This document shows, in pieces, positions 49,344-58,414 of a stretch of DNA of 64,000 nt. Numbering within the stretch: position 1 is the first letter of the stretch; the number at the start of each line of letters is the position of its first letter. The translations under genes and the position numbers were made by a program. Source of the stretch: Cyclobacteriaceae bacterium (GTDB taxonomy: Bacteria > Bacteroidota > Bacteroidia > Cytophagales > Cyclobacteriaceae); contig JAPZUF010000014.1 of the NCBI GenBank assembly GCA_027533395.1, forward strand, positions 52,035-116,034, written 5' to 3'. The notes under the pieces were generated by a model. That model saw only the letters and a list, made by a program, of their open reading frames with translations. It was not told the origin of the DNA and searched no databases.

Positions 49344-50276
49344 ATGATGAGGTATTTTCATTTATTACTTGTTTGCATTTTCACTTTCTCTTGTATAGAG
49401 ACTGATGTTTTGCAGGAAACAGCGGACCCTGCTCTTATTTCGATTCAATTAGATACTGAGGAGAATATTAGTTTAATGCTGGAAGATAACATACAGCTTA
49501 ACTATACTTATACTAACGAATACGGCCAGCCAGAATCAGTTAATGCCGAATGGGAAAGTAGTCATCCGCAAATTGCATCGGTTAATAATGGCTTGATTAC
49601 TGCCCTTGCTGTAGGTGTTGCAGAAATTACCATCACCCATAACAATACTTTTGCCGGAGTGCGTGTAACAGTGGTTGATGATTTAGATGACGTGGCCAGC
49701 CTTGTGATTAGTTTTTCATCCACTACAAAGAATAATTTAGCAATTGGTGAATCCATTACCCTACAAGCCCAAGCAAAAAATATTAATGGCGAAGTTTTAA
49801 GCAATAGAAATATCGAATGGTTTTCCGAAAACGATGCTATCCTAACTGTTAATCAGTTTGGATTAGTTACAGCAATTGCCATTGGTACCGCAGAGATTCA
49901 CGCTAAATCGGAAGGTGTAAAAAGTAATTCCATTATATTTTCGGTTGGTGCAAGTACAGTTAGAACAGGAACTTTTGTAAGTGCAGGTGGTTATCAATCT
50001 TCCGGTTCAGTAACGGTTAGTGAGGTAGCTACTGGTGTTCAAGTTCAATTGAGTGCTAATTTTTCGGCAAGCATTGCTGCCGGTACTTTTATTTATTTAG
50101 CTAATTCTACCAATGGTGCAAATGTTAAATCCAGCGGTTTAGAATTAGGTCAATACACACCCACAGGCACAAAAACTTTTATTACCTCTCAAGCTACCTT
50201 GCAGCAATACCAATATGTAGTTGTTTTATGCAAGCCTTTCGGTATCACTTTTGGTTATGCTCAATTAACGCCCTGA
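49344..50276 (+). CDS. Lipoprotein with two Ig-like (Big_2) domains
   Basis: The 310-residue protein has a lipobox (LLVCIFTFSC). Two BIG_2-type repeats follow (about 25-115 and 118-205), each with the W.S..P.IASVNNGLITALAVGVAEIT or WFSENDAILTVNQFGLVTAIAIG pattern. A C-terminal beta-rich part (about 210-310) has no recognised family. It ends 3 bp before a gene for a predicted outer-membrane barrel, so the two may form a surface complex. Function unknown. Confidence 0.75.
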   Translation: MMRYFHLLLVCIFTFSCIETDVLQETADPALISIQLDTEENISLMLEDNIQLNYTYTNEYGQPESVNAEWESSHPQIASVNNGLITALAVGVAEITITHNNTFAGVRVTVVDDLDDVASLVISFSSTTKNNLAIGESITLQAQAKNINGEVLSNRNIEWFSENDAILTVNQFGLVTAIAIGTAEIHAKSEGVKSNSIIFSVGASTVRTGTFVSAGGYQSSGSVTVSEVATGVQVQLSANFSASIAAGTFIYLANSTNGANVKSSGLELGQYTPTGTKTFITSQATLQQYQYVVVLCKPFGITFGYAQLTP

Positions 50277-50279
50277 TAT

Positions 50280-51128
50280 ATGTTTAAATATACTTTTCTT
50301 GTATTAACTTTTTTTGTTTCAATTGAATTGTTGGCTGGCGGTGGTTGGCCTATAGGCAAACGTAAGGTTTACGCGAAACTTGGACAAAACAGCATTGCAG
50401 CAAAAAACATTTACGGACAAGATGGAAAAGTAACTGCGCTAACTCCCGGTGCAGCTATTTATACAACAAGTGTTTATGCAGAATATGGTATTAGCAACCA
50501 GTTAACGGCTGTCGCATTTTTTCCTTTCTTCACACGGGTAGTTAGAAACGAATTGCTTCTTCAACCAACCGGAAGAAGAGAGCCAGGTGAAGCCTTGAAT
50601 GATATTGGCGATTTTGATATCGCTTTAAAATACACTTTACCACTTAAAAGCAAACTAGTAGTAAGTGCAGCCCTTCAACTGGGCATACCCTCTGGCGAAA
50701 CGGCTGGTGGAGAATCGGGTGTATTACAATCTGGCGATGGTGAATTTAATCAGTTGTTGCGCACTGACTTTAGTTATTCGTTTTACCCAAAACCTGTTTA
50801 TACTACTTTCTATGCTGGCATTAATAACCGCAACAGCGGATTTTCTGATGAGTACCGTTTTGGCGCTGAGGGTGGCATCACGCTTTTTAAACAACTTATT
50901 ATCATTGGAAGAATCAATGTTGTACAATCCTTTTTTAATGGCGATAAAGCTTTGCCAGCTAATGGTTTATTTTCAAATAACACAGAATTTGTTTCACCTG
51001 AAATTGAAGTAGCTTGGCAGTTTAGTAAACAACTTGGTGTTTCATTCTCTTATGCTGGAGCCTTTTCTGCCAGAAATATCTTAGCCGCACCTAACATTGG
51101 TTTTGGCTTATTTTATAAATCAAAATAA
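50280..51128 (+). CDS. Outer-membrane beta-barrel protein (phenol-degradation-transporter-like)
   Basis: The 282-residue protein starts with a signal peptide (cleavage after about residue 18, ELLAGGG). Strand-like segments with alternating aromatic and polar residues run to the end (VYAEYGISNQLTAVAFFPF, DFDIALKYTLPLKSKLVVSAAL, GIPSGET). The layout recalls barrels of the MetA-pathway/DUF3187 kind. It is translationally close (3 bp) to the Big_2 lipoprotein gene. Role unknown; transport or surface anchoring are both possible. Confidence 0.65.
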   Translation: MFKYTFLVLTFFVSIELLAGGGWPIGKRKVYAKLGQNSIAAKNIYGQDGKVTALTPGAAIYTTSVYAEYGISNQLTAVAFFPFFTRVVRNELLLQPTGRREPGEALNDIGDFDIALKYTLPLKSKLVVSAALQLGIPSGETAGGESGVLQSGDGEFNQLLRTDFSYSFYPKPVYTTFYAGINNRNSGFSDEYRFGAEGGITLFKQLIIIGRINVVQSFFNGDKALPANGLFSNNTEFVSPEIEVAWQFSKQLGVSFSYAGAFSARNILAAPNIGFGLFYKSK

Positions 51129-51201
51129 TTCTGCCTACTTCTTTGTATTATTTCGTTATCTCTTTTGCTAAATGTGTACTTTTATTTACACGTTTACCTT
51201 C

Positions 51202-52029
51202 ATGATTGTTTGTAAAGATTACCGAAAAGAGATTCGTTTGTTGGATGAGTGCTTGCTTATTTTTCTTGATCAGTTGCAACCTGCAGACTGGAGTAAAAAA
51301 ACTGTAGCAGGAGATTGGACAGTCAAAGATGTGGCTGCGCATTTATTGGATGGCAACTTGCGTATTCTCTCATCTTTGCGCGATAACCATGCAAGTGAAA
51401 ATGTAAACATTAATAGCTATCAGGATTTAGTTACTTATCTCAATCGTTTAAATGCAGATTGGGTGCATGCTATGAAGCGTGTGAGTCCGCGTGTACTAAT
51501 TGAACTCTTGCGTATTTCCGGCAAAGAATATTGTGATTACTACGATACCTTAAACCTACACGACTTTGCTCCATTTTCTGTTGCTTGGGCCGGAGAAGAA
51601 AAGAGTTACAATTCCTTTCACATCGCCCGAGAGTTCACAGAGAAGTTTCATCATCAACTGCAGATGCGCGATGCGCTTGGCGATTCCTTTTTGTTAAAGC
51701 ATTCATTTTATCAAGATTTTCTTTCTATTATTTTATTAGGTATGCCACATGCTTTAAAAGAAGTTAGTGTGCCCGAACAAACTGTATTGCGCTTGCAAGT
51801 AAAAGGCTTTCAAACCTTCATTTTTGACTTTCAATTCAACGGTGGTCTATGGCAGATGGTAGAACCTATTGGAGACACTTTTGTTGGTTCCGCTACCATT
51901 CCTGATACCCTCGCTTGGAAACTCTTTACCAAAAGCTTAAGACCTTCATCCATTGAAAACAACATACAACTTGATGGTGATAAAAAGCTGGCTTTCAATT
52001 TATTGCATTTAATTGCTGTAATGGCTTAG
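51202..52029 (+). CDS. DinB/maleylpyruvate-isomerase-like metal-binding protein
   Basis: From the ATG at 51202 (MIVCKDYRK) the protein is 275 residues; ten more residues upstream lack conservation. The N-terminal four-helix bundle resembles the DinB/MDMPI fold: DWSKKTVAGDWTVKDVAAHLLDGN and AREFTEKFHHQLQMRDA supply the His residues that would bind a metal. Family members are thiol-dependent transferases or isomerases (mycothiol or bacillithiol). It is 45 bp upstream of the SpeD-like gene and may belong to that transcript. Substrate unknown. Confidence 0.7.
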   Translation: MIVCKDYRKEIRLLDECLLIFLDQLQPADWSKKTVAGDWTVKDVAAHLLDGNLRILSSLRDNHASENVNINSYQDLVTYLNRLNADWVHAMKRVSPRVLIELLRISGKEYCDYYDTLNLHDFAPFSVAWAGEEKSYNSFHIAREFTEKFHHQLQMRDALGDSFLLKHSFYQDFLSIILLGMPHALKEVSVPEQTVLRLQVKGFQTFIFDFQFNGGLWQMVEPIGDTFVGSATIPDTLAWKLFTKSLRPSSIENNIQLDGDKKLAFNLLHLIAVMA

Positions 52030-52074
52030 TCAATTTATTTTTTCTTTTTTATATTCAAGAAATTATTGACACTC

Positions 52075-52467
52075 GTGATTACGGCAGTTAAACCTATTCC
52101 TTACCAACCACAAAAAGAATTTGCTTTTGGCCAACATGCACTAGGCAAGCTGGTTGCATGTCAGCAACAAGTTCTAACTGATATCCAAAGTTTTAAAATC
52201 TTTGTTGAAGAACAAATAAATCAATTGCACTTACACCAATTAGGAAGTGTGTATCATCAATTTCCGCAAGGTGGTTTTACAGCAGTTGTCTGTTTATCTG
52301 AATCCCATCTTTCTATCCACACCTGGCCGGAGTATGGTTTTGTAACTTTCGATGTTTTCTTATCTAACTATCAATTCAATAACGAAGAAAAAACACATCA
52401 ATTAACGCGTGCCATTCATCGCTTTTTTGGAGGCGAGCTTACTGATTATTCATTTATTTATCGATAA
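52075..52467 (+). CDS. speD: SpeD-like pyruvoyl decarboxylase (S-adenosylmethionine decarboxylase family)
   Basis: The protein is about 130 residues from a GTG at 52075 (a TTG at 52066 is an alternative). The family core is SESHLSIHTWPE: self-cleavage before S77 would make the pyruvoyl group, and H82 is the conserved His. In prokaryotic SpeD a Cys follows in DVFTCG; here the equivalent stretch is DVFLSN, with S97 in place of the Cys. It could make decarboxylated SAM for the SpeE-like protein downstream, or it could have another amine substrate, as reported for some SpeD relatives. The gene is 5 bp before the DUF4178 gene. Confidence 0.85.
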   Translation: MITAVKPIPYQPQKEFAFGQHALGKLVACQQQVLTDIQSFKIFVEEQINQLHLHQLGSVYHQFPQGGFTAVVCLSESHLSIHTWPEYGFVTFDVFLSNYQFNNEEKTHQLTRAIHRFFGGELTDYSFIYR

Positions 52468-52472
52468 CACAA

Positions 52473-53729
52473 ATGGTTGGTGAATCCTTTTCTTCTGATG
52501 TAGCCGTTTGCCCGGAGTGTAAACATATAAATGCGCTTCAATTAAAATCTTTAGCCTATACGGTTACATGTTCTAAGTGTTCTACCTATTTTTCTACAGA
52601 CGCTGATAATGAAATCAATGTAAAGTTTAATCTTCCCTTTGCTCCTGCTTTGCCTATTGGCAAAAGTGGAACTTTTAAAGGAGAAACTTTTACAGTGGTT
52701 AACTGCTCAGTAAAGCGGCACAAAAAATATGCATACGATTGGCGTGAGTATCAATTAATCAGCCCCAACAAAAGGGTGTTGTATTTAAGTGAGTATGATG
52801 GCCACTGGAATTGTTTCGAGCGAATACAAGAAGAGGAAGCACTAAAAAAAGTTAAACTGAATTTCGACTACAAAGGGAACAAGTATAATTTGTACCAACG
52901 ATATTCTGCTAAGATGATTTATGGTCGTGGAGAATATTTTACTGATATGTTTTCTGAGTCGCCTGATACCCAAGTTGAAGAGTTTATCTCTCCTCCTTAC
53001 ATCATGATCAGAGAAACGTATCGTAAAAACACGTATTGGTATTATGGTGCCTATCAGGATAGAAATGAATTGATTGCTGCTTTTAAGCTTACTCCTAATC
53101 AACTGCCTAAAAAAGAAGGTCGCGGTTACACACAACCTTTCATCAGTAGTTTTAAGAAAGATACTTTGATAGGTGTTACACTTGCGCTGGTGGCCCTTTT
53201 AATTACTTTTCAGATATTCTTTGCTTATACTTCTAAAAATGAATTGATTTTCTCCAAGCGCTTTAATGGAAATGAATTAGCGCAAGGTCAAACTTTCTTT
53301 GTAACAGAATCTTTTGATTTAAAAGATGGAACCAAAAGTGTGTTGTTTAAATTAGATGCACCAGTAGCCAACGATTGGTTCTTCGGAGATTTTGTTTTGG
53401 TGAATGAGCAAACCGGTGAGGAGATTGAGTTCACGAAAGAAGTTTCTTACTACTATGGAGTGGATGGTGGGGAATCTTGGTCAGAAGGTTCTACTACCGG
53501 CAAAGCTTTTCTTTCAAAAATTCCTGAGGGAAGATACCACCTGCTCATCTATCCTGAATTTAGTTTTAATAACAAAGAGTTTTCTCTTAAAGTCATTCGT
53601 GACGATTGGAACATGAGTAACTTTTGGTCGGCATTGATTTTGATTTTACTCTTTCCTGCCTACTATTTAATTCGATCTTATTATATTGAAGAACAACGCT
53701 GGGCCGACAGCGACTACTCACCTTATTGA
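52473..53729 (+). CDS. DUF4178 membrane protein with N-terminal zinc ribbon
   Basis: The 418-residue protein begins with a zinc-ribbon (C13, C16, C33, C36). The DUF4178 domain follows at about 60-195 (GKSGTFKGETFTVVNCSVK, WREYQLISPNKRVLYLSEYDGHWNCF, then TYWYYGAY). A membrane segment lies at about 230-252 and another at about 382-405, bracketing a beta-rich extracytoplasmic region. DUF4178 proteins occur with DUF350, SpeE-like and SpeD genes in several phyla; the biochemical role is unknown. Tightly spaced in the cluster (5 bp upstream, 2 bp downstream). Confidence 0.82.
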   Translation: MVGESFSSDVAVCPECKHINALQLKSLAYTVTCSKCSTYFSTDADNEINVKFNLPFAPALPIGKSGTFKGETFTVVNCSVKRHKKYAYDWREYQLISPNKRVLYLSEYDGHWNCFERIQEEEALKKVKLNFDYKGNKYNLYQRYSAKMIYGRGEYFTDMFSESPDTQVEEFISPPYIMIRETYRKNTYWYYGAYQDRNELIAAFKLTPNQLPKKEGRGYTQPFISSFKKDTLIGVTLALVALLITFQIFFAYTSKNELIFSKRFNGNELAQGQTFFVTESFDLKDGTKSVLFKLDAPVANDWFFGDFVLVNEQTGEEIEFTKEVSYYYGVDGGESWSEGSTTGKAFLSKIPEGRYHLLIYPEFSFNNKEFSLKVIRDDWNMSNFWSALILILLFPAYYLIRSYYIEEQRWADSDYSPY

Positions 53730-53731
53730 TT

Positions 53732-53908
53732 ATGAAAGAAGAATTGAAAGCCTTACGTTATTACTTTGTATTCGCTGGACTTGTGTTTGCCTTCTTTCTC
53801 TATTCCGGTATGATTGGCTGGAAATGGATTGGCAGCACCACAACTGAAAAAAGAACAGACAAATCAAATTCTAACTCCGGCTATCGCTATCGCTATTTTC
53901 ACAAATAA
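53732..53908 (+). CDS. Small single-span membrane protein of the polyamine-type cluster
   Basis: A 58-residue protein from the ATG at 53732, two bases after the DUF4178 stop. It has one hydrophobic helix (YYFVFAGLVFAFFLYSGMIGW) and a basic, Ser/Asn/Arg/Tyr-rich tail ending YRYRYFHK. No family is recognised. Its placement between DUF4178 and DUF350 genes with minimal spacing argues that it is real and belongs to the same membrane assembly. Confidence 0.65.
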   Translation: MKEELKALRYYFVFAGLVFAFFLYSGMIGWKWIGSTTTEKRTDKSNSNSGYRYRYFHK

Positions 53909-53931
53909 ATTTTAATCTAAACCTCAACTAT

Positions 53932-54138
53932 ATGGAATGGAAATATGTACTCGCTTCTCTGGTTTATTCTCTTGTTGGCATCATCATACTTGGTGTTTGC
54001 TTTTGGATTTGGGAAAAGATTACACCAGAAGATTTATGGAAAGAAATACTTGAAAAGCAAAACTTAGCGCTTGCTATTGTAGCTGCAGCTTTTATGATTT
54101 CATTGGCCATTATTATTTCTTCTGCTATTCATAGCTAA
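53932..54138 (+). CDS. DUF350 small membrane protein
   Basis: This is a 68-residue two-helix membrane protein: SLVYSLVGIIILGVCFWIW, a polar loop with ITPEDLWKEILEKQNLALAI, and a second helix ending ISSAIHS. This is the standard single DUF350 repeat; longer members carry two or more. DUF350 proteins (for example YjfL) appear with PspA-type membrane-stress genes and glutathionylspermidine or spermidine synthase-like genes. It lies 23 bp after the small membrane gene and 8 bp before the SpeE-like gene. Confidence 0.82.
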   Translation: MEWKYVLASLVYSLVGIIILGVCFWIWEKITPEDLWKEILEKQNLALAIVAAAFMISLAIIISSAIHS

Positions 54139-54146
54139 ATTTTCTT

Positions 54147-55679
54147 GTGCCTACTTCCGCTCATTCTAATCAGCGCTTTCAGGTAATCTTACTCCTGTCG
54201 GTATTTGTGGTGGCCACATGTGGCCTTGTGTACGAGTTAATTGCAGGAACGCTGGCCAGTTATTTATTGGGAGATTCGATTACCCAGTTCTCAACTATCA
54301 TCGGCACGTATTTGTTTTCGATGGGTATTGGTTCTTATATCTCGCGTTATTTCGAACACAACTTAATGCGCTGGTTTATTCAGATAGAAATGCTGGTAGG
54401 GCTGGTGGGTGGTTTCAGTTCTACATTGTTGTATGTTTTGTTTAATCAGGTTGAATTTTTCCGCATCTTATTATATGGCTCCGTTGTATTAACAGGAACA
54501 CTGGTTGGTTTGGAGTTGCCTTTGCTGATGCGCATTTTAAAAGATAAGATTGAGTTTAATGATCTTGTTTCTAAAATTTTTACGTTCGATTATATCGGAG
54601 CGTTATTAGCTTCTTTAGTTTTTCCTTTGGTGTGTGTGCCTTACCTTGGTATTTTAAAAACATCTTTCTTCTTTGGTTTGCTGAATGTAGGCGTTGCCTT
54701 ATGGGTTTGCTTATTGTTTAAGTCTGAAATACCTGATTACAAAGCTACTTTCGCATCAGGAATTTTCTTTGTGATTATGCTCGCCACCGGTTTTGTTTTA
54801 TCCGATCGCATTATTTCTTTTTCAGAATCATTAAGTTACTCAGGCAAAATAATTGTTTCTACTTCTAGTCCTTATCAACGTATTATTCTTACTAAACAAA
54901 AGGATGACTTACGCCTTTTCTTAAATGGTAATTTGCAATTCAGTTCTAAAGATGAATATCGCTACCACGAAGCCTTGGTGCATCCTGCTGCGGTGCGCAC
55001 TAAAAATCTAAACAAAGTATTGGTTTTAGGTGGTGGCGATGGTTTAGCTGTACGTGAATTGCAAAAGTATAAAGAAGTAAAAGAATTAGTTTTGGTAGAT
55101 TTAGATGCCGCTGTGGTGAAACTCTTTACTACACATCAAGCCTTAATTAAGCTCAATGAAGATGCGCTGCGAAAAGAAAATGTAAAAGTTATCCACGATG
55201 ATGCTTTTACCTGGATGAAGCAGAACCAAACTTTATTCGATTTGATTATTATTGATTTTCCAGATCCTTCTAATTTTTCGTTAGGTAAATTATACAGTCA
55301 AACTTTTTATCGAGAGTTGAGACGCTCACTGCACCCAGATGGATTGTGTGTGGTGCAATCTACTTCGCCTTACTTTGCGCGTCAGTCTTTTTGGATGATC
55401 AACCAAACCATTGCTTCTTGTGATTATAACACACAAGCTTATCATTGCTATTTACCTTCTTTTGGTGAATGGGGTTTTATCATGGCCGGAGCAACTGTTC
55501 CAAAGGATCCGCTTCGCTCCTATCCTAACGATGTTAAATTCATTAATGAAGAAACTTTTCAACAACTTAATCATTTCCCACCGGATATGAGTAAAGTTGA
55601 AACAGGTGTGAACAAGTTAAACGACCAGTTGCTTGTACACATCTTCGAAAAAGAATGGAGTGCTTACTTGCATGATTAA
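54147..55679 (+). CDS. Membrane-anchored spermidine-synthase-like aminopropyltransferase
   Basis: The 510-residue protein starts at a GTG (54147). Residues about 10-215 hold around seven membrane helices; residues about 230-500 form a SpeE domain. Substrate and SAM-analogue motifs are kept: SPYQRIIL, FLNGNLQFSSKDEYRYHEALVHP, VLGGGDGLAVREL, VDLDAAVV and IIIDFPDPSNFSLGKLYS (aspartates in the DxxDP position). It would transfer an aminopropyl group from decarboxylated SAM, with the active site near the membrane. It overlaps the oxidase gene by 8 bp. Substrate could be a polyamine or a membrane-linked amine; undetermined. Confidence 0.85.
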   Translation: MPTSAHSNQRFQVILLLSVFVVATCGLVYELIAGTLASYLLGDSITQFSTIIGTYLFSMGIGSYISRYFEHNLMRWFIQIEMLVGLVGGFSSTLLYVLFNQVEFFRILLYGSVVLTGTLVGLELPLLMRILKDKIEFNDLVSKIFTFDYIGALLASLVFPLVCVPYLGILKTSFFFGLLNVGVALWVCLLFKSEIPDYKATFASGIFFVIMLATGFVLSDRIISFSESLSYSGKIIVSTSSPYQRIILTKQKDDLRLFLNGNLQFSSKDEYRYHEALVHPAAVRTKNLNKVLVLGGGDGLAVRELQKYKEVKELVLVDLDAAVVKLFTTHQALIKLNEDALRKENVKVIHDDAFTWMKQNQTLFDLIIIDFPDPSNFSLGKLYSQTFYRELRRSLHPDGLCVVQSTSPYFARQSFWMINQTIASCDYNTQAYHCYLPSFGEWGFIMAGATVPKDPLRSYPNDVKFINEETFQQLNHFPPDMSKVETGVNKLNDQLLVHIFEKEWSAYLHD

Positions 55680-57279
55680 GCGAAGAGATTTTATCAAACA
55701 AAGTTTACAAGCTACAGGTGCATTGGCTTTAGGTGTAGCATGGAGTTCGTGCGAAAAACCTAAAAAGATCAGCGGCACTATCGGAACACCTAATTATAAA
55801 ATTGGCCACTTGCTGCGCAACATCTCGTTGCCACAAACAACTGACATCATTAAAACAGATTGTGTAGTGATTGGAGGTGGTGTAAGTGGATTGGCTGCTT
55901 CGAGAAAGTTGAAGCAACTCAACATAGACCATGTATTACTTGAATTAGAAAACAAAACCGGTGGCAATGCGCAAGCCGGGCAAACTTCAGTTGGCTCTTA
56001 TCCTTTCGGGGCGCATTATGTTACTGTGCCTACTTTGAACGATAAAGAGTATCTGGATTTTTTACAATCGTGTAAGTTGATTACTTCTTTCGAAAAGGGT
56101 TTGCCTGTGCTTAACGATTACCATGTATGTTTTGACTTAAAGGAAAGGTTATACATACACGGCCAATGGCAAGAAGGATTGTTGCCATTACAAGGTCTTT
56201 CGAAAGAGGAGTTAGAGGGCATGAAACGATTTGAGGAACAAACTTACTTCTATAAGAACTATACTGGCAAAGATGGCTTGCCAGCTTTTACATTGCCTCT
56301 TACCTTCTCTTCGCGCGATCCTGAGTTGTTGCAATTAGATACCATTTCTTTTGCGGCCTGGTTGCAATCCAAAAATATTTACGGTAAAGCTTTATACTGG
56401 TATTTGAATTACTGCATGGCCGATGATTATGGTGGCACGATCGACTCTGTTTCTGCTTGGGCGGGCTTGCACTATTTTGCGAGTCATCAGGCTAAAGCCT
56501 TTAATGTGGATGAAGATGCAGTACTCACCTGGCCCGAAGGCAATAATTGGTTAATTCAACAATTGAAACAACAAGCTGGTGCGAATATTAAAACGGGCCA
56601 ACTCGTGTATCAGGTGGAAGAAAAGAGTAATGCCTTGTACCTGCGTGTGTTTGATATAGAAGCAGGTAACTGGGTGCTATACGAAACGCAACACATTATT
56701 TCGTGTGTGCCGCAGTTTGTGAATCAGTACATGTTGCAGGGCATCGATAGAAAAGTAAATACACAAGCCTACACGTACGCACCGTGGGTAGTGGCTAATG
56801 TTGTTGTTGATACCGATGCTATGCATGGCTTTGGTGCTGAGCTGGCGTGGGACAATGTTATTTATGATAATGATTCTTTAGGATACGTACATGCTAACCA
56901 TCAACAGCTTGCTCAACGCAGCGTTAATGGAAAAAGTAATATTACTTATTACAAACCTTTGGTTAAGCAGGATGCCAAAGCAGCAAGAGAAAGAATGATG
57001 AAGACTTCGTATCAGCAATGGTACGATAGCATTGTGGCAGATTTAAAGATTCCTCATCCACTAATAGAAAGCAACCTGCACCAACTAGATGTTTGGTTGT
57101 GGGGACATGGCATGATTCAACCTTCAGTAGGTTTTATCACTCGACCAACTGCTAAACTCGACAAGCAATCCTATCGTCATAAAATTCATTTTGCTCATAC
57201 CGATTTAGTGGGTATTTCTGTTTTTGAAGAAGGCTTTTATGCCGGCACACAGGCTGCCTTACAAGTTTTACAAGCATGA
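55672..57279 (+). CDS. Tat-exported FAD-dependent amine oxidase-like protein
   Basis: From the ATG at 55672 the protein is 535 residues and begins with a twin-arginine signal (MIKRRDFIKQSLQATGALAL) followed by a Cys in WSSC that may be lipidated. The FAD-binding fold starts at TDCVVIGGGVSGLAASRKL and includes LLELENKTGGNAQAG. Later regions match NAD(P)-binding flavin amine oxidases. Export in folded form with FAD places it in the periplasm, unlike cytosolic polyamine oxidases. Overlaps at both ends (8 bp with the speE-like gene, 4 bp with the next gene) show strong coupling. The substrate is inferred to be a polyamine or the SpeE product. Confidence 0.82.
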   Translation: MIKRRDFIKQSLQATGALALGVAWSSCEKPKKISGTIGTPNYKIGHLLRNISLPQTTDIIKTDCVVIGGGVSGLAASRKLKQLNIDHVLLELENKTGGNAQAGQTSVGSYPFGAHYVTVPTLNDKEYLDFLQSCKLITSFEKGLPVLNDYHVCFDLKERLYIHGQWQEGLLPLQGLSKEELEGMKRFEEQTYFYKNYTGKDGLPAFTLPLTFSSRDPELLQLDTISFAAWLQSKNIYGKALYWYLNYCMADDYGGTIDSVSAWAGLHYFASHQAKAFNVDEDAVLTWPEGNNWLIQQLKQQAGANIKTGQLVYQVEEKSNALYLRVFDIEAGNWVLYETQHIISCVPQFVNQYMLQGIDRKVNTQAYTYAPWVVANVVVDTDAMHGFGAELAWDNVIYDNDSLGYVHANHQQLAQRSVNGKSNITYYKPLVKQDAKAARERMMKTSYQQWYDSIVADLKIPHPLIESNLHQLDVWLWGHGMIQPSVGFITRPTAKLDKQSYRHKIHFAHTDLVGISVFEEGFYAGTQAALQVLQA

Positions 57280-58292
57280 AACAGTTTTGGATCATCAACA
57301 AAGCACAGGATATAACCTGGATTATACTACCGGGTATTCTTCCGCTTTTTCTGTTGTTGCTTTTTCCTGCTTACTTTCAACAACAGCAAGAAGTAAATTT
57401 GTTGTGGTGGTTGTTGCTTGTTGTGTTTGTTGATGTAGCCCACGTATACAGTACCGTGTTTCGCTTTGTTTGGGAAAAAGATACATGGCAACACTATCGC
57501 CAACATCTTATTTGGATTCCGCTAATCAGTTTTGCATTTGGCTTTGTTCTCTTTCAATACGATGCTTTTATTTTTTGGCGTGTGTTGGCTTATTTAGCTG
57601 TGTTTCATTTTGTAAGGCAACAATTCGGCATCTTCCGTTTGTATGGGCGGAAGGAAAAACAGTCCTCTTCTCTTTCGCGTCTGGTAGAAAGTGCTGCTAT
57701 TTATGCTACCACACTTTATCCGCTTATCTATTGGCATGCGTATAAAACACAAAGCTTGCAGTGGTTTGTAGCGCATGATTTTATTGCGCTGCCAACTTGG
57801 ATGGAAGTGATAGCGCGTTATGCTTATCTCATCATCCTTGTTCTGTATTGTGCTTTACAAATTCAGGTTTATAGAAGAGAAAAGATTTTCAACTTACCGA
57901 AACACTTGTTTTTAGTTGCTTCCGGTGTTTCGTGGTATGCAGGTATTGTATGGTTGGAGGGTGATTTGCTGTTTACTTTATTCAATGTGTTGGCGCATGG
58001 AATTCCGTATATGGCGCTGGTGTATCATACAAGTTCAAATAAGAATACTGCTGTTAAACATCAACAATTTGCTGTGGTGATATTCTTGATTAGCATTTTC
58101 TGCCTTGCTTATGTAGAAGAAGGTTTATGGGATTGGTTGGTGTGGCAAGAGCATGGTGCCGTTTTCTTTCAGCAGGCCAACTTTTCTTTTCATACTTCGG
58201 ATGCTTTGTTGAGTTTCTTAGTGCCTTTGCTGGTTGTGCCTCAACTTACGCATTATATACTCGATGGTTTTATTTGGAGAAGGCGGAGTTAG
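57276..58292 (+). CDS. Polytopic membrane protein with conserved-looking histidines, last gene of the cluster
   Basis: The 338-residue protein has eight to nine membrane helices. His residues sit in or near helices: FVDVAHVYSTVFR, AVFHFVRQQFG, LAHGIPYMALVYH and LTHYILDGFIWR. This pattern resembles Brp/Blh or other di-iron or heme membrane enzymes, but I cannot assign a family. It overlaps the oxidase gene by 4 bp (ATGA), so it is part of the same operon and may serve as an electron acceptor or a membrane oxygenase partner (inference). Confidence 0.65.
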   Translation: MKQFWIINKAQDITWIILPGILPLFLLLLFPAYFQQQQEVNLLWWLLLVVFVDVAHVYSTVFRFVWEKDTWQHYRQHLIWIPLISFAFGFVLFQYDAFIFWRVLAYLAVFHFVRQQFGIFRLYGRKEKQSSSLSRLVESAAIYATTLYPLIYWHAYKTQSLQWFVAHDFIALPTWMEVIARYAYLIILVLYCALQIQVYRREKIFNLPKHLFLVASGVSWYAGIVWLEGDLLFTLFNVLAHGIPYMALVYHTSSNKNTAVKHQQFAVVIFLISIFCLAYVEEGLWDWLVWQEHGAVFFQQANFSFHTSDALLSFLVPLLVVPQLTHYILDGFIWRRRS

Positions 58293-58414
58293 TAATTGGT
58301 TTTTCGTTGATGGTTGTTCGGGTATCAAGTAAGATATTAGAATTTAGATGTAATACTTAATATATATGGCGGACAATTCGTCTTTGTTACATGATTACTC
58401 TCTATTTTTATAAC

